Shown piece after piece: positions 60,248-64,000 of a DNA stretch of 64,000 nucleotides. Where the stretch lies: the NCBI GenBank assembly GCA_910578545.1, contig CAJTPT010000001.1, positions 439,511-503,510 on the forward strand. The letters run 5' to 3'. Each line of letters begins with the position of its first letter. The first letter of the stretch is position 1. A model generated the notes under the pieces. It made no database searches. It saw only the letters and a program-made list of their open reading frames with translations, and had not been told where the DNA came from. The stretch is from an uncultured Christensenella sp. Lineage in GTDB: Bacteria; Bacillota; Clostridia; Christensenellales; Pumilibacteraceae. The position numbers were made by a program, and so were the translations under genes.

Positions 60248-61171
60248 ATGCACGATATTTGGAATCCGTGGCACGGCTGTCAAAAATGCAGTGAGGGCTG
60301 TCAAAACTGTTATATGTACTATCTCGACAAAACGCATGGGGGCGGCGACAGCTCGGTCGTGACTAAGACGAGCGGCTTTTATTATCCGTTGGCAAAAAAC
60401 AGAAACGGCAGCTTTAAAATAAAAAGCGGCGAGATGATCAGGGTGTGTATGACCTCGGACTTTTTTGTCGACGGCGCGGACGAGTGGCGCGACGAGGTGT
60501 GGGGGATTATTCACGACAGACCGGACGTCATGTTCTTTTTGCTGACAAAACGTCCCGAGCGTGCGGAACAGTGCTTACCCGGGGATTGGGGAAGCGGTTG
60601 GGAAAACGTATTTTTTAACGTGACGTGCGAAAACCAACGCCGCGCCGACGAGCGGATCCCGCTGCTTCACTCACTTCCGTTTAAGCATAAGGGCATAATG
60701 ACCGCGCCTCTTATCGGACAAATAACGATAGAAAAGTATCTTGTAGAAGGGCAGATAGAACAGGTGATATGCGGCGGCGAAAATTACGACGGCGCCCGAC
60801 CCTGTCACTACGATTGGGTAAAAAGATTGCACGACGAGTGCGCGGCTCACAACGTCACTTTTGCGTTTATCGAAACGGGAAACTATTATGTTAAGAACGG
60901 AAAGACCGATTACATAAAAAGCAAGATACGCCAAACTCACCTTGCTTATGCCGAGGGCTTGCATTACCGCGGCAAGCCCATGGAATTTATTTTGACCGAT
61001 AGGTTCGGTTTGCCCATTCCCAAAAACGAGCTTTACACCCCGCACTACCGCACTAACTGTATTAATTGCGGCAACCGCCTGATCTGCAACGGCTGTTCCG
61101 ATTGCGGCAGATGTAATAACAGGATGGTTTCGCAATCGGAAATCGAAGAGTTCGAGCAAAAAAATAAATAG
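60248..61171 (+). CDS. DUF5131 family protein (phage Gp37/Gp68-like)
   Basis: 307 residues. The opening IWNPWHGCQKCSEGCQNCYM has the cysteine-rich start of the family, which resembles radical-SAM-like proteins. Further conserved parts are VCMTSDFFVDGADEWRDEVW, FFLLTKRPERAEQCLP and ENVFFNVTCENQRRADERIP. The C-terminus has a second cysteine cluster (CINCGNRLICNGCSDCGRCN). Function unknown; a role in DNA or protein modification is speculation. AGAGG before the ATG; possibly read through from the macrodomain remnant promoter. Confidence 0.82.
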   Translation: MHDIWNPWHGCQKCSEGCQNCYMYYLDKTHGGGDSSVVTKTSGFYYPLAKNRNGSFKIKSGEMIRVCMTSDFFVDGADEWRDEVWGIIHDRPDVMFFLLTKRPERAEQCLPGDWGSGWENVFFNVTCENQRRADERIPLLHSLPFKHKGIMTAPLIGQITIEKYLVEGQIEQVICGGENYDGARPCHYDWVKRLHDECAAHNVTFAFIETGNYYVKNGKTDYIKSKIRQTHLAYAEGLHYRGKPMEFILTDRFGLPIPKNELYTPHYRTNCINCGNRLICNGCSDCGRCNNRMVSQSEIEEFEQKNK

Positions 61172-61208
61172 CTAAAAGCATTTTGCGATAATAAGCATGC
61201 TCTTTTAA

Positions 61209-62831
61209 TTATAGAAAATCCGTATTCAATATATAGTAATACGCGAGCAATTCTCTTGAATAGTCGACGATTTTTCCCTCGGGTAAAATTAACATACGGG
61301 TGATGCCTATCTGTTCGACAAATTCCGGATTATGGCTTACAAGCAAAATCGTGCCCGTATAGTCGCGGAAGTTTTCGCCGATAACCGCTTGAGTATCCGG
61401 GTCGAGATGGTTTGTCGGCTCGTCCAAGATCAAAAGGTTGGCACGTTCGAGCAAAAGCTTACACAACGCAATTCGCGCCTTTTCGCCCGGCGAAAGAACG
61501 GACACATTTTTAAAAACCGAATCGCCGGAAAATAAAAAGTTGCCGAGCAAATTTCGGTGTTGAATATCGGTATAGCCCGAGCTTTCGGTATTTTCGAGCA
61601 CCGTCTTGTTTTCGTCCAACAATTCGAGCTCCTGTGCGTAATACGCGATCTCGGTTTTTCTGCTGAAAACGATCTCGCCGCTTTTCGGATGCAATATCCC
61701 CATTATCAGCTTGAGCAGCGTGGATTTACCGACGCCGTTTTCGCCGACGATCAAAAACCGCTCGTCCGGATTGAGCATAAACGACAAGCCGTCGTACAGA
61801 TTCTGTTTGCCGTCATACCCGAACGTCAGGTTTCGCACTTCCAAAGGTACTTTTCCGCTCGGCGTTTTAGGCTCAAGCCGAAGATTGACGTGCTTGTATT
61901 CCTTGTCGCGTTTTTCCAACGCGGCAATGGCTTTGGCAAGCTTGACTTCTCTGTCCTGCCCCATTCTTTTTAGGTTATGGTTTGTGCGCGACGCCTGTTT
62001 GGCTTTCAAAACGAAATCGGACAGCTTTTTGATCTCCTGCTCCTGTTGGGTTATGCGCAGCTCTTTGAGAAGCTGTTCCTGCGCATATTTCCTTTTAAAC
62101 GCCGTGTAGTTGCCGTCGTATACGGAAATTTTATGCGTTACCTTGTTTACAAACAAAATTTTGTTTACGACCGAATTGAGAAAATCAACGTCGTGACTTA
62201 TTATCAGAACGGAACCCTTGTAGTTTTTCAAATAGTTTGTAACAAACTCCTTGGTGGAGGCGTCGAGGTGGTTTGTGGGCTCGTCCAAAAGCAAAACCTG
62301 AGGGTTGGCAAAAAGCACGTGGGCAAACGCTATTTTTGATTTTTGACCGCCGGAAAGCTCGCCCAGCTTCATGTATAGTAGCTCGTCGCTGATATCCATA
62401 TCAAACATAAGCTCGAGCAAAATATTTTCGGCATTATACGCATCGTAACCGTCGAGGGCGGCGTGAAGCTCCGCCATGCGTTTTAAAAGCTCGGCTTGTT
62501 CGGCTTCGTCAGCCGTTTCGAGATCGGTGTAAATAGTGTTCAGTTCCGCTTCTATTTCGCGTACGGGGCGCGCGTCAAAAAGATAATCCCATACGGTTTT
62601 TTGCTTGTCGGCAAAATCTATTTCCTGCGGCAGATACCCAATCCGTACTCCGCCCGTAAAAATTCTGCCGCGGTCGAGCGCCTGTTTTCCGAGTATGACC
62701 TTGAACAGAGTCGTTTTTCCCGCACCGTTAACGCCGACGATACCGGTTTTGTCCTTATCGCCTATAAAAAATTCAGCATCGTCGTATATAACTTCGGCGC
62801 CGAACGCGAGAGATAAATTCTGTCCTTTCAT
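61209..62831 (-). CDS. ABC-F family ATPase
   Basis: 540 residues, two ABC domains without membrane helices. First: VGVNGAGKTTL, LSGGQKSKIAFAHVL, LLLDEPTNHLD. Second: VGENGVGKSTLL, LSPGEKARIALCKLL, LLILDEPTNHLDPDT. The linker between (about 230-310) is basic and helical. ABC-F proteins act on the ribosome E site, either resolving stalls or giving antibiotic resistance; which applies cannot be told from sequence. No peptide leader for attenuation was seen upstream. Confidence 0.93.
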   Translation of the reverse strand: MKGQNLSLAFGAEVIYDDAEFFIGDKDKTGIVGVNGAGKTTLFKVILGKQALDRGRIFTGGVRIGYLPQEIDFADKQKTVWDYLFDARPVREIEAELNTIYTDLETADEAEQAELLKRMAELHAALDGYDAYNAENILLELMFDMDISDELLYMKLGELSGGQKSKIAFAHVLFANPQVLLLDEPTNHLDASTKEFVTNYLKNYKGSVLIISHDVDFLNSVVNKILFVNKVTHKISVYDGNYTAFKRKYAQEQLLKELRITQQEQEIKKLSDFVLKAKQASRTNHNLKRMGQDREVKLAKAIAALEKRDKEYKHVNLRLEPKTPSGKVPLEVRNLTFGYDGKQNLYDGLSFMLNPDERFLIVGENGVGKSTLLKLIMGILHPKSGEIVFSRKTEIAYYAQELELLDENKTVLENTESSGYTDIQHRNLLGNFLFSGDSVFKNVSVLSPGEKARIALCKLLLERANLLILDEPTNHLDPDTQAVIGENFRDYTGTILLVSHNPEFVEQIGITRMLILPEGKIVDYSRELLAYYYILNTDFL

Positions 62832-62974
62832 TATATAATGCCTTTGTATTTAAACCTTGTTCGTATTTTAGCAAATTAACAAATATGTGTCGATTTTTTC
62901 TTGAGATAATTATTCGACCGTGCAGGGCGATACGGAACAAATTCGGTTTATTATGGTTTTGAGCGCGTCAAAGT

Positions 62975-64000
62975 TTATTCTTTCGTATTCTTACCTTCGG
63001 CGTCCGCCGCTATTAGCTGTGCCGCAAACTTGCCGCTTATTACGGCAATCGGCGTGCCGCCGGGCGCCATTAGCCATTGATTGGCGAGATAGAGTCCGTC
63101 TATTTCGGGCACCGTGCGCGCATACAACCGTTGCGGCATTTTTGCGCCGAGCGGATAGCTCATAAAACTGCCTTGATAGGAATTGAGGTATCGTTCATAA
63201 GTGCGCGGCGTGATAACGTCGATAAGTTCGATTTCGCCGTTTACGGCGTAATACTTTTCGATCAGGCTTTTTAACGTTTCGCCCGTACGCCTTTTAAACT
63301 CTACGTACTCGCTGCGGCTCATCGCTTTTATTCTTTCGTAATCTGTCTCGTTTGTATCTACAAAAGCCTGCAAAACGGTGTAGCCGTCGTTTGTAAACGA
63401 CTCGTCGTAAGCATAGTGTCTTACGGACAACACGGAGCATTCCTTGCCCGACAAATCGAATTTTTCGGTCTTATATATTTCGGCTACGTTGCGGCCGCGC
63501 AAATCCATATCGGTCTTAAATGCGGCGATGATATAGCTGTAGGTACTGTATTTTTCCTTGTCCGAGTCGCCGTCGAAAAATGCGTTCGGCGAATATTTAT
63601 TACATAGTAGCTTCTCGAAGGTGTGGTGCACGTCGCATGCGGCAACCGTATAATCGCCGTAAACGGTCCGGCCGTTTTCGAGCTTTACGCCTTTTGCTCT
63701 GCCGTTTTCTATAATAATTTCCGATACGGGCGAGCTCGTTATCAGTTTGCCGCCCGATGATTGAAACCTTTCCGTCACGTTGCGCATTAAGGCGGAGCTG
63801 CCGCCGCGGGGAAGGTCGGCGTTGCCCGAGCACAGATTGCTTAGCGTTTCCGCAAAGTACAGTGCACAAAACCGCTTATTAACGGGCGCGTTTTCCAGCG
63901 CATACCGTATTATAGGGGTTTCAAACCGTTGCGCGTACTGCCCTAAAGTGTGTGTCAAAAAGCTAATGGTTTTGCGCGCAAACGCAAAATCGGGTTTGGG
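62975..64000 (-). CDS. Phytoene-desaturase-like FAD/NAD(P) oxidoreductase (partial)
   Basis: The frame runs off the right edge, so the N-terminal FAD-binding motif is outside. The 341 residues present fit the CrtI-like amine-oxidase group: ADLPRGGSSALMRNVTERFQ, SSGGKLITSSPVSEIIIENG, VYGDYTVAACDVHHTFEKLL, and the C-terminal FAD site IDGLYLANQWLMAPGGTPIA. In gut Firmicutes such genes are often not in carotenoid clusters; the substrate is unknown. Confidence 0.85.
   Translation of the reverse strand, partial: PKPDFAFARKTISFLTHTLGQYAQRFETPIIRYALENAPVNKRFCALYFAETLSNLCSGNADLPRGGSSALMRNVTERFQSSGGKLITSSPVSEIIIENGRAKGVKLENGRTVYGDYTVAACDVHHTFEKLLCNKYSPNAFFDGDSDKEKYSTYSYIIAAFKTDMDLRGRNVAEIYKTEKFDLSGKECSVLSVRHYAYDESFTNDGYTVLQAFVDTNETDYERIKAMSRSEYVEFKRRTGETLKSLIEKYYAVNGEIELIDVITPRTYERYLNSYQGSFMSYPLGAKMPQRLYARTVPEIDGLYLANQWLMAPGGTPIAVISGKFAAQLIAADAEGKNTKE

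Overview
The window looks like a chromosomal segment from an uncultured, low-to-mid GC Firmicute of class Clostridia. The basis is a Bacillus/Clostridium-type S10-spc-alpha ribosomal cluster with a KOW-domain gene between map and infA, zinc-type S14, L36 and S4, DnaD/DnaI-type replication initiation genes, a Spo0J-type ParB with canonical parS sites, and dispersed intergenic repeats of the kind common in gut Clostridia. A Christensenellales-like lineage is a guess from the repeats and style. No rRNA, tRNA, CRISPR array, insertion sequence or prophage was seen.

Layout. 0-4.4 kb: the end of a GH3 beta-glucosidase, a RelA/SpoT-type synthetase, then a repeat-rich stretch with a nonsense-interrupted pseudogene and a small membrane protein. 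4.4-21.2 kb (minus strand): one long ribosomal operon, rpsJ to rplQ, including secY, adk, map, infA and rpoA. It has one consensus promoter upstream of rpsJ and an intrinsic terminator after rplQ. Three intergenic gaps inside it carry a related palindromic element. 21.3-24.7 kb: a 240-bp tandem duplication, a YidD fusion protein with a DUF4177-like partner, inorganic pyrophosphatase and a membrane-linked XRE regulator. 25-36.3 kb: a block with smpB, mnmE, rsmG, lepB, an unusual alpha/beta-hydrolase-fold protein, a stand-alone parB followed at once by three evenly spaced parS sites, a ferritin-like protein and a cardiolipin-synthase-like protein. This block is bracketed by two inverted, colinear, diverged copies of an element built of palindromes (CTAAACCGTCGGTTTAG and variants) about 110 bp apart.

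36.6-49.7 kb: a tiny basic protein, two tandem DUF2207-like membrane proteins, an MBG-repeat lipoprotein, dnaI/dnaD, sbcD/sbcC, a DUF975 membrane protein and a small unknown protein. 49.7-54.2 kb: a membrane-anchored beta-rich protein, the NifU-like + GGGtGRT gene pair, a Sel1 pseudogene and a YitT transporter-like protein. 54.3-58.7 kb: a two-gene McrBC-like system whose AAA+ motor is fused to about 12 transmembrane helices and whose partner ends in zinc ribbons. 58.8-64 kb: gene remnants (GrpB, zinc-macrodomain), an HxlR/cupin divergent pair, a DUF5131 protein, an ABC-F ATPase and a CrtI-like oxidoreductase cut by the window edge.

The main candidates for something new are the inverted palindrome arrays around parB/parS, the membrane-embedded McrB-like system, the repeated structured elements inside the ribosomal operon, and several apparently leaderless genes whose start codon lies 6-8 nt after a consensus -10 box.
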